From positions 53,487-117,486 of the forward strand of contig NZ_CANRMB010000007.1 of NCBI RefSeq assembly GCF_947631635.1: a stretch of 64,000 nt of DNA. The letters are read 5' to 3'. This document shows, in pieces, positions 8,384-17,026 of the stretch (its first letter is position 1; every line of letters begins with the position of its first letter). The translations under genes were made by a program, and so were the position numbers. This DNA comes from an uncultured Dysosmobacter sp. (lineage in GTDB: Bacteria; Bacillota; Clostridia; Oscillospirales; Oscillospiraceae). Below the pieces are notes generated by a model, which saw only the letters and a list, made by a program, of their open reading frames with translations, had not been told where the DNA came from and made no database searches.

Positions 8384-9748
8384 TTAATTCTCCTCTGCCA
8401 GACTTCCCTTCCGTTTCCAGCGGCCGGAGAGATAATAGAGCACCGACAGCGTGAAGCCCAGCGTCCAGCCCACGCCCACGCCGTAGTACATATAGTCCGG
8501 GCCATAGTGGTCGGCAAACCAATAGACCGCCGGAACGCGGACCAGGATCAGGGACAGGACCACGTCGATCATGGGGAACAGGCTGTCGCCCGCGCCCCGC
8601 ATGGCGTTGTTCAGGCAGAACATGACGGAGAACAGGAAGTAGAAGGGCATGATGCACTTCAGGTAGACCGTGCCGGCCTCAATGACCGCGGGGGTGCTGG
8701 AGAACATGCCCACCAGCGTGGGGCCCAGAGGGATCAGCACCAGCATCACCGCCGACCAGACGACGGCGGAGACCACGGTGATCCGAATGCCCTGCCGGGC
8801 GCGGTCCAGCCGCCGGGCGCCGATATTCTGCCCCACGAAGGCGGTGACGGCGTTGGAGAGGCTCTGCACCGGCAGGAACGCCAGCTGGTCCAGCTTGGAG
8901 CCCACGTTGTACGCCGCGGTGAACTCCTTGCCGTAGGAGTTGATCTTGCTCATGACCGCCATGGCGCCGATGGCCACCAGGGACATCTGAATGCCGGCGG
9001 GCAGGCCGATGCCCATGATCTGCCGGAACAGGTGCCTGTCGAACCGGCGGCAGAAGGGCCGGATGGCGATCTCCGGATACTTGCGGTTGATATAGAACAG
9101 CCCGAACAGCCAGGAGAAGGCCTGGGAGATGATGGTGCCCAGGGCCACGCCCAGAACGCCCATGCCGCAGGCCAGCACCAGGATCAGGTCCAGGGCGATG
9201 TTCATCCCCGCCGCAATGGCCAGGAACAGCAGCGTTGTCCGGCTGTTGCCGAGACCGCCCAGAATGCCGGCGTTTAAATTGTAGCCGATGGTGCCAACCA
9301 GACCCGCGCACACCACGATCAGGTACAGCCAGGCCTCATAATAGGCCCCGCTCTCCACCCGGAGGAGGGACAGGATCGGCTTCACCGCCGCCACCGCCAG
9401 CAGCGTCACAGGGATGGCGGAAAAGACGAAGGAGGTGTAGATCGTGTCCACCGCGTCCCGCACCCGGTCCATCTTTCCCGCGCCGTAAAACTGGGCGATG
9501 ACCACCGTGCCGCCGTTGGACAGGCCCATAAAGAGGGACGAGAACATGAAGATCACCGGAAAGCCCATGCCCACGGCGGCAAGGGCGGCGTCCCCCACGT
9601 ATTGGCCCACCACCCAGCTGTCCACCATATTGTAGAGCTGCTGGAGAAAGCTGCCCGCCAGCAGAGGCAGGGCAAAATAGAAAATGTGACCAGCGGGATT
9701 TCCCTCGGTCATGTTGCGGATCCCGCTGTTTGAAGAATTTTTAGCCAT
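8384..9748 (-). CDS. MATE family efflux transporter
   Basis: 454 aa with about twelve hydrophobic segments in two homologous halves. Family features: TEGNPAGHIFYFALPLLAGSFLQQLYNMVDSWVVGQYVG at the N-terminus, QNIGARRLDRAR and the FCLNNAMRGAGDSLFPM loop of the second half. Members export drugs or metabolites by Na+ or H+ antiport in the cytoplasmic membrane; the substrate is unknown. First gene of a leftward pair with the XAC2610-like protein. Confidence 0.92.
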   Translation of the reverse strand: MAKNSSNSGIRNMTEGNPAGHIFYFALPLLAGSFLQQLYNMVDSWVVGQYVGDAALAAVGMGFPVIFMFSSLFMGLSNGGTVVIAQFYGAGKMDRVRDAVDTIYTSFVFSAIPVTLLAVAAVKPILSLLRVESGAYYEAWLYLIVVCAGLVGTIGYNLNAGILGGLGNSRTTLLFLAIAAGMNIALDLILVLACGMGVLGVALGTIISQAFSWLFGLFYINRKYPEIAIRPFCRRFDRHLFRQIMGIGLPAGIQMSLVAIGAMAVMSKINSYGKEFTAAYNVGSKLDQLAFLPVQSLSNAVTAFVGQNIGARRLDRARQGIRITVVSAVVWSAVMLVLIPLGPTLVGMFSSTPAVIEAGTVYLKCIMPFYFLFSVMFCLNNAMRGAGDSLFPMIDVVLSLILVRVPAVYWFADHYGPDYMYYGVGVGWTLGFTLSVLYYLSGRWKRKGSLAEEN

Positions 9749-9870
9749 GAAAACACCCTTTTTTTATCATTAAGAACACTTTACTCTTTTTATGGGAGAA
9801 GAGCAATTGTTTTTTTGCAGAGAATCAGATACAATGTGGAAAAGCCATCACACTTCGGAGGGATTTTGCG

Positions 9871-10629
9871 ATGAAACTGGTATCCTGGAATGTCAACGGC
9901 CTGCGGGCTTGCCTGGGAAAGGGCTTTTTGGATTTCTGCGCCGGGGCCGACGCGGATGTGATCTGCCTGCAGGAGACAAAGATGCGGCCGGAGCAGGCGG
10001 AATTCGACCTGCCGGGCTACATCCGCTTCTGGAACAGCGCCGACAAGGCGGGCTACTCCGGCACCGCCATCTTCACCCGGCGGGAACCGCTGAATGTGAC
10101 ATACGACTTTGGGGCCGATGAGCACCGCCATGAGGGTCGGGTCATCACGGCGGAGTATGAGGACTTTTACCTGGTCTGCTGTTACACGCCCAACTCCAAG
10201 GACCAACTGGCCCGCCTTCCCTACCGCATGACCTGGGAGGACGATATCCGGGCGTATCTCCAGGAGCTGGACGGTAAAAAGCCGGTGGTCTACTGCGGCG
10301 ACCTGAACGTGGCCCACCAGGAGATCGACATCAAGAACCCCAAGAGCAACCGCATGAACCCCGGCTTTTCCGACGAGGAGCGGGCCAAGATGACGGAGCT
10401 GCTGGGAAGCGGTTTTGTGGATACCTTCCGGGCGCTGTACCCGGACAAGACCGGGGCCTATTCCTGGTGGAGCTATCGCTTCAATGCCCGGAAGAACAAC
10501 GCTGGGTGGCGGATCGATTATTTCATCGTATCTGAGAGACTGCGGGAGAGGATCAAAAGCGCGGAGATCTTGAGCGATGTCATGGGCAGCGACCACTGCC
10601 CGGTGGTATTGGAATTGGATCTATCATAA
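9871..10629 (+). CDS. exoA: exodeoxyribonuclease III (AP endonuclease)
   Basis: 252 aa. Conserved motifs of the Xth/ExoA family: SWNVNGLR (N7), LQETK (E35, metal ligand), YSGTAIFTR, GDLNVAHQEIDI (catalytic Asp/Asn), RIDYFIVS and the C-terminal GSDHCPV (D241-H242). The enzyme cuts DNA at abasic sites and removes 3' blocks in base-excision repair. Read divergently from the MATE gene. A second abasic-site enzyme, nfo, lies at 29 kb. Confidence 0.95.
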   Translation: MKLVSWNVNGLRACLGKGFLDFCAGADADVICLQETKMRPEQAEFDLPGYIRFWNSADKAGYSGTAIFTRREPLNVTYDFGADEHRHEGRVITAEYEDFYLVCCYTPNSKDQLARLPYRMTWEDDIRAYLQELDGKKPVVYCGDLNVAHQEIDIKNPKSNRMNPGFSDEERAKMTELLGSGFVDTFRALYPDKTGAYSWWSYRFNARKNNAGWRIDYFIVSERLRERIKSAEILSDVMGSDHCPVVLELDLS

Positions 10630-10658
10630 AAGAAACGGCCAGCCCGTCAGGGCTGGCT
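10628..10658 (-). terminator. terminator overlapping the stop of the 59-aa gene
   Basis: Stem GCCAGCCC / GGGCTGGC spans the stop codon of the leftward 59-aa gene and is followed by TTTCTTTT on that strand. It also lies 8 nt after the exonuclease stop and may serve both. Confidence 0.7.
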
Positions 10659-10826
10659 GTCTAGTTCATCGATAAAATCCAGGACTTCTTTTTCAATTTC
10701 CTCGCCCATTTGCTGCGACAGTTTTGCGGTAACCAGAAAGTCGGCTCTGCAAAGGATGCGGTCGGCTTCCTCAATCGCGCGTGCAAGGGTTTCATAGGCG
10801 GTTTTATAATCTGGCTCATTGGGCAT
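10647..10826 (-). CDS. small acidic protein, function unknown
   Basis: 59 aa starting at the ATG at 10826, which has GGAGGTG 6 nt upstream; a longer in-frame start at 10847 would overlap this box. The sequence is largely helical and acidic (YETLARAIEEADRI, GEEIEKEVLDFIDELD), with no recognisable domain. It is divergent from the XRE regulator at 10910 across an 83-nt gap, an arrangement common for regulator/target pairs. It could be the partner or target of that regulator; this is inference. Confidence 0.6.
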   Translation of the reverse strand: MPNEPDYKTAYETLARAIEEADRILCRADFLVTAKLSQQMGEEIEKEVLDFIDELDSQP

Positions 10827-10909
10827 ATTTTTCACCTCCAATTTCATTATAGGTCTAAATCACCCTAATTTCAATAGGTCATTGGGGCATAATTTTTACA
10901 GGTGATAAT

Positions 10910-11128
10910 ATGACTCCAATGAAAGAACGTCGAAAAGCACGCAAATATACACAAGTAAAAATGCAGATGCTAACGGGGATTGACCAGAGTGATTATTCAA
11001 AAATTGAAACTGGAAAACGGAATATGACATTTGAGCAATGTCGTCGGATTGCGATAGCACTGAAAACGAGTATGGACTATTTGGCGGGACTAACTGATGA
11101 TCCCAATCCATATCCCCGAAAAAAGTAA
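10910..11128 (+). CDS. XRE-family helix-turn-helix regulator
   Basis: 72 aa, essentially one Cro/CI HTH domain: MKERRKARKYTQVKMQMLTGIDQSDYSKIETGKRNMTFEQCRRIAIALKTSMDYLAGLTD. The ATG follows GGTGAT. The gap to the divergent 59-aa gene contains ATCACC and GGTGAT words that may form its operator. AT-richer than its neighbours, so it may be imported. Confidence 0.85.
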   Translation: MTPMKERRKARKYTQVKMQMLTGIDQSDYSKIETGKRNMTFEQCRRIAIALKTSMDYLAGLTDDPNPYPRKK

Positions 11129-11160
11129 GATCGGCCCTTGTCGGGGCCGGTCTATTTTTT
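11129..11160 (+). terminator. terminator after the XRE gene
   Basis: Hairpin CGGCCC / GGGGCCG right after the stop codon, then TCTATTTTTT. Confidence 0.7.
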
Positions 11161-11175
11161 GTAAGTGCCCACTTA

Positions 11176-11757
11176 CGGGGGATGCGCCCCCATTTTCTTT
11201 GGGTCTTGCCCAAAGAAAACGGCCGCGCCCGGTCAAAAGAAAGGCGCTTTGGTGTCCACAGTTGGCCCGTTGGGCCAACTGTGGACGAGACGTGGGGTCC
11301 CAGAAAGAGACCGATGGAGGTCGATGCTGGATTCTGCGTTGGGCGCGGGCGCGGTTTTGCTGAATCTTTCGGTTTTTAGCCACGCGAATGGGAATTGCGA
11401 GGTCGGGCAAAGACTGAAAGGACCAGCGGTTCCTTTCGCTGCCGCTCTTTGATTCCTTGCGGAAGCGCCTGCGTGTGGGGCTTGTACGGGACCGGACATT
11501 GTTGAAAGCCTTTCGATATTTACCCCCAATTTGTACCCAAGCCCCCCAAATGCGGGCACGCACTCCTACCCTCGTACCCGGTATAGCGCACCCGGCAGAA
11601 GATTTCCGGGCTTGGTGGCACATCTAACCACCACCTCCCGTCCGTCCACAGTTGGCCCGATGGGCCAACTGTGGACACCAAAAAGCGTTTTTCTTTTGGA
11701 CCGTGCACGGCCCGTTTTCTTTGGCGCAACCAAAGAAAATGGGGGGTGCATTCCCGT
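11176..11757. repeat. composite element with ~110-bp imperfect inverted ends, no credible gene
   Basis: The left end (11176-11286) and right end (11644-11757) are inverted copies of one another: CATTTTCTTTGG, CCAAAGAAAAC, AAAAGAAA, GCGCTTT/GCGTTTT, then an internal palindrome. Both ends finish in a 33-nt palindrome (15-bp arms GTCCACAGTTGGCCC, 3-nt loop) at 11254-11286 and 11644-11676. The ~357 nt between them contain only shadow frames without ribosome sites. It resembles a non-autonomous, MITE-like repeat of this bacterial group. No transposase is inside. Confidence 0.65.
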
Positions 11758-11814
11758 GCCGCAAAGCGGCACACCCCCCATCCCCGCCCCATGGGCGGGA
11801 ACCATCCGGCAAAG

Positions 11815-12750
11815 TCACGACAACAGCGCGTTCATCTCCTCGATCTCCAGGTCCTGCAAGGCCCAATTGACCCCATACCCCACCACCTTGGAAAGGTCCC
11901 GCACCTGCTGGTCGATATCCCGGGGCGTCACCATCAGACTCTGCTTCCCATGACGCAGCTGTTTTTCGTCAAATTCCGTAATGCCGCTCTCCTCCAGCAG
12001 GTCCGCCGCAAGGGTGGCGGCATCCACCACAGTCGGGATACCGATGGCGAAGACCGGAACCCCCAGCGTCTCCCGGTTCAGCGCGGCCCGGTGATTCCCC
12101 ACGCCGGAGCCGGGGATGATGCCGGTGTCCGAGAGCTGCACGGTGGTGCATACCCGGCCGCAGCGGCGGGAGGCCAGCGCGTCGATGGCAATGACCAGTG
12201 ACGGCTGTACCTCCGCCACCAGGCCCCGCACCGCCTCGGCGGACTCCACGCCGGTGGTGCCCAGCACGCCCGTGCGGAACACCGCCACGGGCCGGAACCC
12301 AGCAAAGTGCTTGGGCATGGCGGAGATCAGGTGGCGGGTGACCAGAATATGGTCCGCCGCCAGCGGGCCCACCGCGTCCGGCGTCATGGCGGCGTTGCCC
12401 AGGCCGATGACCAGGGCGGGGCCCTCCGCCGGCAGCAGGGGTTTTAATTGGCTCCCCACGGCCCGGACGGCCCGTTCAAAAAAGTCCGCCTTCCGCTGCC
12501 AGAAGGTGGTGAGGTCGATGGTGAGGTAGCTGCCCTGTGGTTTTCCCAGTGCTTCTTCCCCCCGCTGGTCCAGAATGTCCACCCGGGTCACGGGATAGCC
12601 CTCCTGCTTCTGCTTCACGGCCTTCACGCCGGCCAGGCGGGTGGTCTTTTCCGCGGATTCCTGCCATAATTCCCGTGCCTCCAGGGCCAGGTCTGTGCGT
12701 TTTGCAAACAAAATGGTCTCCTCCCAACACAAAATCTTGTGGTCTTGCAC
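11815..12750 (-). CDS. gpr: GPR germination endopeptidase
   Basis: 311 aa. Family features: RTDLALEARELWQE near the N-terminus (the propeptide cleavage region), the RVDILDQRGEEALGKPQGSYLTIDL block, IGLGNAAMTPDAVGPLAADHILVTRHL, and VIAIDALASRR. It is an aspartate-type protease that degrades small acid-soluble proteins during spore germination, made as a zymogen in the forespore. Together with spoIIP it shows that the organism sporulates. It lies divergent from rpsT. Confidence 0.93.
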   Translation of the reverse strand: MQDHKILCWEETILFAKRTDLALEARELWQESAEKTTRLAGVKAVKQKQEGYPVTRVDILDQRGEEALGKPQGSYLTIDLTTFWQRKADFFERAVRAVGSQLKPLLPAEGPALVIGLGNAAMTPDAVGPLAADHILVTRHLISAMPKHFAGFRPVAVFRTGVLGTTGVESAEAVRGLVAEVQPSLVIAIDALASRRCGRVCTTVQLSDTGIIPGSGVGNHRAALNRETLGVPVFAIGIPTVVDAATLAADLLEESGITEFDEKQLRHGKQSLMVTPRDIDQQVRDLSKVVGYGVNWALQDLEIEEMNALLS

Positions 12751-12810
12751 CTAGGTTTTGCGCCGGGGGATACAATATACAAAAAATGAACAGAAATTGC
12801 AAAAAAACTC

Positions 12811-12839
12811 TTGCTTTTTGGGAAGTTCCCTGCTAAAAT
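12811..12839 (+). promoter_or_regulatory. promoter of rpsT
   Basis: TTGCTT (12811-12816), 17-nt spacer, TAAAAT (12834-12839). Confidence 0.6.
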
Positions 12840-12896
12840 ATCATTCTGCACGGTGGAAAATTCCGCCGCGTGAATTTGCCTAAGGAGGTGTTTGGT

Positions 12897-13160
12897 TTGC
12901 CGAATATCAAGTCTGCCAAGAAGCGCGTTCTGATCGGTGAAGTGAGAAACGCACGCAACAAGGCCGCGAAATCCGAGCTGAAGACCGCCATTAAGAAGTT
13001 CGAGGTTGCTGCCGCAGAAGGCAATCGCACCGAGGCCGATGGCGCTTACAAGGTTGCTGTGAAGAAAGTCGATCAGGCTGTTGCCAAGGGTGTTCTGCAC
13101 AAGAACACGGCCGCTCACAGAAAGAGCGCCATGACCCTGAAGCTGAACAAGATCGGCTGA
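12897..13160 (+). CDS. rpsT: 30S ribosomal protein S20
   Basis: 87 aa reading PNIKSAKKRVLIGEVRNARNKAAKS at the N-terminus and HKNTAAHRKSAMTLKLNKI at the C-terminus, the normal S20 sequence and length. The start is a TTG at 12897, 6 nt after AAGGAGGTG; an in-frame GTG at 12870 lies upstream of that box and is not credible. It binds 16S rRNA in the 30S body. Single gene between its own promoter and terminator, a usual neighbour of gpr in Firmicutes. Confidence 0.96.
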   Translation: MPNIKSAKKRVLIGEVRNARNKAAKSELKTAIKKFEVAAAEGNRTEADGAYKVAVKKVDQAVAKGVLHKNTAAHRKSAMTLKLNKIG

Positions 13161-13182
13161 TCGCGCTGATACGGTAAAGAGA

Positions 13183-13209
13183 GGACATCCGTTGGGATGT
13201 CCTTTTTTT
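13183..13209 (+). terminator. rho-independent terminator of rpsT
   Basis: GGACATCC / GGATGTCC stem with GTTG loop and seven T residues. Confidence 0.9.
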
Positions 13210-13363
13210 CATGTGCGGCGCGAATAGCGGGAGCGTTGGGAGAGAAAATGGGGCGGAAATGTCCCCAAGTTTACTGGACCCACGGAAAATTTACAGACTG
13301 ACCCTTTTTATTTGGAAAAACTATGGTATGATAGCCATACCAGAATTGATATGAGGTGACAGT

Positions 13364-14140
13364 ATGCCGCTGTTCGATACCCACGCCCACTATGATTCCA
13401 ACGCTTTTAACGCCGACCGGGACGAGGTGCTGTCCGCCCTTCCCGCCGCGGGCGTCGGCCTGGTGCTGGACCCCGGCTGTGACGTGGAGAGCTCCCGGGC
13501 CGCGGTGGCCCTGGCGGAACGGTATCCCCACGTCTACGCCGCCGTGGGCCTCCATCCCGAGGACTGCGCCGGAGCGGGCGAGGCGGAGTTTGATGCCATC
13601 CGGGAGCTGTGCCGGCATGAGAAGGTGGCGGCCATCGGCGAGATCGGATTGGACTATTACTGGGCGGAAAACCCGCCCAGGGAGTTTCAGCAGGAGGTGT
13701 TCCGCCGCCAGCTGGACCTGGCCCGGGAGCTGGACCTGCCGGTGATCGTCCACGACCGGGAGGCCCACGGGGATTCCCTGGCCATCGCGCTGGAATACCC
13801 GGAGGTCCGGGGCGTGTTCCACTGCTTCTCCGGCAGTCCGGAGATGGCGGCGGAGCTTTTAAAGCGGGGCTGGTATCTGGGCTTCGACGGCCCCATCACC
13901 TATAAAAACGCCAAGCGTGCCCCGGAGGTGGCGGCCATCACGCCATTGGACCGCATCGTGGTGGAGACGGACTCCCCCTACCTGACCCCGGTCCCCTTCC
14001 GGGGCAAGCGGAACGACAGCCGGTATCTGCCCTATGTGGTGGAGAAGCTGGCGGAATGGAAGGGCGTCACGCCCGAGGAAATGACGGAGATCACCTGGCG
14101 CAACGGCCTGCGGCTGTATGGGCTGGAGGGACGGATCTAA
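13364..14140 (+). CDS. TatD-family metal-dependent DNase/hydrolase
   Basis: 258 aa. Metal ligands: DTHAHYDS (H6, H8), GEIGLDYY (Glu), PVIVHDREAH, FHCFSGS and ETDSPYL (Asp). TatD proteins act as 3'-5' exonucleases on DNA. The TatD-associated radical SAM gene two positions downstream shows that this is the lineage-specific operon in which the two are linked. Followed after 25 nt by the DUF4253 gene. Confidence 0.92.
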   Translation: MPLFDTHAHYDSNAFNADRDEVLSALPAAGVGLVLDPGCDVESSRAAVALAERYPHVYAAVGLHPEDCAGAGEAEFDAIRELCRHEKVAAIGEIGLDYYWAENPPREFQQEVFRRQLDLARELDLPVIVHDREAHGDSLAIALEYPEVRGVFHCFSGSPEMAAELLKRGWYLGFDGPITYKNAKRAPEVAAITPLDRIVVETDSPYLTPVPFRGKRNDSRYLPYVVEKLAEWKGVTPEEMTEITWRNGLRLYGLEGRI

Positions 14141-14165
14141 CAGAGACAGAAAGAGGGAAAGCACT

Positions 14166-14885
14166 ATGGAAAACAAAACTATCGACAAGATGATTGCCTG
14201 CATTGGGTGTCCCTGCCATCTGTTTCATCCCAGCGAGGAAAGGCAGGTTATCATGGCGGCGTATTGGGAGGCAAGGGAACGTGGGGAGCGAGAGGGCTTT
14301 ATCCCTGTCTTTGTAGCCGCCGAGGACGTTACCCTGTTGGAGTGTTTGGAGATGAACCAAGAGGACGGCAGCGGGGCGGAGGCGGCCCGTCAGGCGGCAC
14401 TGGCCGCTCCGGTGGAGGACGGCGAGTCCTACTTCGCCTCCCTGCTGGCAGGCAGGAAAGAGGAAGCGGCGGACGGCGGCTTCGATTGGCTGGAGGATGT
14501 GCTGGGGGAGCAGGGCGGCGGCGAGGCGATGGATGACTTCTACGGCATGGAGGAACCCATGCTCCTGGCGGAGATCCCTGTGAAAAATCCCTGGGAGGTA
14601 TTTGCCTACCTGCCCTTCGGCGGCTGGAACGAATGCCCGGATACGCCGGGGCTGATGGCCGCCGCCAAACACTGGCATGAGAAATACGGCGCGGTGCCCG
14701 CGGTGATGACCCACGATGTTTTGCAGTTTGCAGTCCCCGCTCCCGTGGACCTGGAGCAGGCCATGGACCTGGCCCTGGAGCAGTACGCCTGGTGTCCCGA
14801 TATTGTAGACCAGGGGTGTCAGAGCGTGGGGGCGCTGGCGGATGGGCTGGCCCAGTCCACGGTGTGGTTCTTCTGGTGGGACTGA
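14166..14885 (+). CDS. DUF4253 domain protein
   Basis: 239 aa from the ATG at 14166, preceded by AGAGGGAAAG; a longer in-frame start would overlap tatD. The C-terminal ~100 residues (NPWEVFAYLPFGGWNECPDTPGL, then HEKYGAVPAVMTHDVLQF) match the DUF4253 family; the middle is acidic. Two Cys pairs near residues 10-15 (CIGCPC) could bind metal. Function unknown. It lies inside the tatD-radical SAM operon. Confidence 0.8.
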   Translation: MENKTIDKMIACIGCPCHLFHPSEERQVIMAAYWEARERGEREGFIPVFVAAEDVTLLECLEMNQEDGSGAEAARQAALAAPVEDGESYFASLLAGRKEEAADGGFDWLEDVLGEQGGGEAMDDFYGMEEPMLLAEIPVKNPWEVFAYLPFGGWNECPDTPGLMAAAKHWHEKYGAVPAVMTHDVLQFAVPAPVDLEQAMDLALEQYAWCPDIVDQGCQSVGALADGLAQSTVWFFWWD

Positions 14886-14909
14886 GAGATCAAGTAAGGA
14901 GCGATACAC

Positions 14910-15530
14910 ATGAAAAAAGGCTTTACCATCACCTATGAATACGGCGGCAACCTGTATGTGAACCCCACCAACCGCTGTAATTTCAACTGTGAATTCTGCC
15001 TGCGGCACAACGGCCATGACGGCAGCATCTACACCCACAACCTCTGGCTGGAGCGGGAACCCACCAAGGAGGAGATCCTGGCCTCCATTGAGAGCTGGGA
15101 CCTGAACCAATACCGGCAGCTGGTCTTTGTGGGCTTCGGAGAGCCCAGCTACCGCATAGACGACATCTGCTGGGTCATCGACCAGCTGAAGGCTCACGGC
15201 AAAAAAATATTCACCCGCATGGATACCAACGGCACCGGCAGCCTCATCCACGGCCGGGACATCTGCCCGGATTTCGCGGGGCGGTTCGACATGGTGTCCA
15301 TCTCCCTGAACACCGACACGGCGGAGAAGTACGACGCCCTGTGCCACCCGGTGCAGGCGGGAGCCTATCAGGCCATGAAGGATTTCGCAAAGGAGATCCA
15401 AAAGTACGTGCCCAAGGTGATGATGACGGTGGTGGACACGATCCCCAAGGAGGAGATCGAGAACTGCCGGAGGATCTGTGAAGATGAGATCGGCGCCATC
15501 TATCGGGTGCGGGAGTATATCGAGGACTAA
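14910..15530 (+). CDS. TatD-associated radical SAM protein
   Basis: 206 aa, short for a radical SAM enzyme. The [4Fe-4S] motif CxxxCxxC is C23-NFN-C27-EF-C30. It continues with a partial TIM barrel (FVGFGEPSYRIDDICWVI, then TNGTGSLIHGRDI) and no extra cluster domain. The short TatD-linked radical SAM family is known only by neighbourhood; its reaction is not established. A modification or sensing step tied to the TatD nuclease is plausible. RBS AAGGAG precedes the ATG. Confidence 0.88.
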   Translation: MKKGFTITYEYGGNLYVNPTNRCNFNCEFCLRHNGHDGSIYTHNLWLEREPTKEEILASIESWDLNQYRQLVFVGFGEPSYRIDDICWVIDQLKAHGKKIFTRMDTNGTGSLIHGRDICPDFAGRFDMVSISLNTDTAEKYDALCHPVQAGAYQAMKDFAKEIQKYVPKVMMTVVDTIPKEEIENCRRICEDEIGAIYRVREYIED

Positions 15531-15568
15531 AGAGGACCGGCGCTGCCGGAAAGAAAGGAAGAGGACAG

Positions 15569-15802
15569 ATGATCGGTGCATTGATCATGGGCGCCCTGGT
15601 GGGCTGGATCGCCGGAAAGCTGATGGGCGTGGAGGGCGGCCTTCTGCGGAATATCGTGGTGGGCGTCATCGGCTCCTTTGTGGGGAGCGCGGTGTTCCGA
15701 GCCGTGGGCTTTTACGCGTACGGCACATTCGCCAACCTGCTGGTTGGCGTGGTGGGCGCCTGCCTGTTTATCTGGGTGGGGCGGAAGCTGTTTCATGGTT
15801 GA
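15569..15802 (+). CDS. GlsB/YeaQ/YmgE-family stress membrane protein
   Basis: 77 aa with three hydrophobic segments: ALIMGALVGWIAGKLMG, NIVVGVIGSFVGSAVF, LLVGVVGACLFIWVG. Glycine-rich packing and length fit the transglycosylase-associated (GlsB) family, small membrane proteins often induced by stress. Exact role unknown. It faces the VOC gene across a shared terminator. Confidence 0.9.
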   Translation: MIGALIMGALVGWIAGKLMGVEGGLLRNIVVGVIGSFVGSAVFRAVGFYAYGTFANLLVGVVGACLFIWVGRKLFHG

Positions 15803-15825
15803 AGGCCCTGTGGAGGGATCTATAA

Positions 15826-15853
15826 AAAAGAGACGCCGCAAGGCGTCTCTTTT
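15826..15853. terminator. bidirectional terminator between glsB-like and VOC genes
   Basis: AAAGAGACGCC / GGCGTCTCTTT stem with GCAA loop; A-tract on one side and T-tract on the other let it stop both convergent genes. Confidence 0.88.
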
Positions 15854-15857
15854 GGAT

Positions 15858-16256
15858 TTACAGCATTTTCAAAAGTTCGATCTGCTCCCCGGAGGGGCCG
15901 GTGAAAAACCAGTTCTCCAGCCCGCCGAACAGCGACGGCAGCACAGCTTTTTCCGGCGTCTTGAAGGTGTCCACTCCGGCGGCTTTGATGGCCGCGGCGG
16001 TCTGGTCGATGTCGTCCACATAGATGGCGAAGTGGGGGACATTGCCCTCGGTCATGGGCATGGGGGTGGGCGCTTGGATCAATTCCAGCGTGATGCCGCC
16101 GAAGGACACCAGCGCCAGCTTCTTCTCCCCCTCCGGCGTGGAGAGAGACGCCTGCTGGGACAGCGCGCCGCCGATCTTTTCATAGAACGCGATGCTCGCG
16201 TCCATGTCCGCAGTGTAGATGGCCACATGGCCCAGACCCTGGTAATGTTCTTTCAT
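15858..16256 (-). CDS. VOC (glyoxalase/bleomycin-resistance) family protein
   Basis: 132 aa, two betaalphabetabetabeta modules. Typical pieces: GLGHVAIYTADMDASIAFYEKIGG at the start, LELIQAP in the middle, VPHFAIYVDDIDQTAAAIKAAGV, and FFTGPSGEQIELLKM at the end. The His and Glu positions could bind metal, as in lactoylglutathione lyase-like enzymes, but the family is diverse. It lies 17 nt downstream of the TauE-type permease gene, so probably in one leftward operon with it. Confidence 0.85.
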   Translation of the reverse strand: MKEHYQGLGHVAIYTADMDASIAFYEKIGGALSQQASLSTPEGEKKLALVSFGGITLELIQAPTPMPMTEGNVPHFAIYVDDIDQTAAAIKAAGVDTFKTPEKAVLPSLFGGLENWFFTGPSGEQIELLKML

Positions 16257-16273
16257 ATGTATTTCCTCCTATA

Positions 16274-17026
16274 TCAAGTGTGGAACAGCAGGGATTTCAC
16301 AATGATGCTGACGCCGCCGAAAATAAACAGCACGATGGCGCCCTTTTGCAGCTTCCTCTCGTCCAGCCGGGGACCCAGCCAGTTGCCGAAAAACATGGAG
16401 AGAGCGGCGGCGGGGACAGATACAAGGCCAAACAGCAGCACGTCCCGGGTCAGCAGGCCGCCCACGGCGTAGGTACACAGGCGGAACAGGTTCTCCCCCA
16501 GAAAGAGGAAGCACATGCTGCCCTTGAATTCGCTGTAATCCCTGGCGGTCCGCTGTAAGTAGGCCACGATGAACATGTTGATGCCGAACAGCCCGGCACA
16601 GACGCCGGAGAAAAAGGCCACCACCAGCCGGAGCCAGGGGAGGTCCCACCCCGCGCGGACCGGGCGGTGGTCCCGGGTGGCCATTTCCAGGCCCAGAAAC
16701 ACCACCACGACGCCCAGGACAGTCTTGATGACCCAGGGCAGGGAGAACCGCAGCAGCAGGGCGCCGGGGATGACGCCGCACAGATTGGCCAGCAGCAGCG
16801 GCAGGATGCGGCGCCACTGAAAGCTGTGCCGGTTTTTCCAGGTGATGTATCCGTTGACCGGACAGTCCAGCAGCAGCGTGCCGGGGGTGATGACGATGTT
16901 GTCCAACCGCATGGACAGGATCGGCGCTGAGATCAGCGGATTGCCGAAGCCGATCAGGCCTTTGACCGTGTAGGCCAGGCACTGGGCCAGAAAAATGAAC
17001 GCAATGATCCCGGGGGTAAAGGCCAT
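16274..17026 (-). CDS. TauE/SafE-family membrane transporter
   Basis: 250 aa, about eight hydrophobic helices. It has the family's repeated half (KGLIGFGNPLISAPIL; FSGVCAGLFGINMFIVAYL). Members move sulfite, sulfoacetate or other small organosulfur and carboxylate anions across the cytoplasmic membrane; the substrate here is unknown. An AGGAGG-like box precedes the ATG. Co-directional with the VOC gene. Confidence 0.88.
   Translation of the reverse strand: MAFTPGIIAFIFLAQCLAYTVKGLIGFGNPLISAPILSMRLDNIVITPGTLLLDCPVNGYITWKNRHSFQWRRILPLLLANLCGVIPGALLLRFSLPWVIKTVLGVVVVFLGLEMATRDHRPVRAGWDLPWLRLVVAFFSGVCAGLFGINMFIVAYLQRTARDYSEFKGSMCFLFLGENLFRLCTYAVGGLLTRDVLLFGLVSVPAAALSMFFGNWLGPRLDERKLQKGAIVLFIFGGVSIIVKSLLFHT

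Noticed and set aside
11090..11870. Several overlapping 70-180-codon frames on both strands
   Set aside because: They run through the inverted-repeat element, have no ribosome sites and change sense with the palindromes. Non-coding repeat is the better reading.
12870..12896. GTG start for rpsT at 12870
   Set aside because: The ribosome site lies downstream of it; S20 begins with the PNIKSAKKR block, which follows the TTG at 12897.
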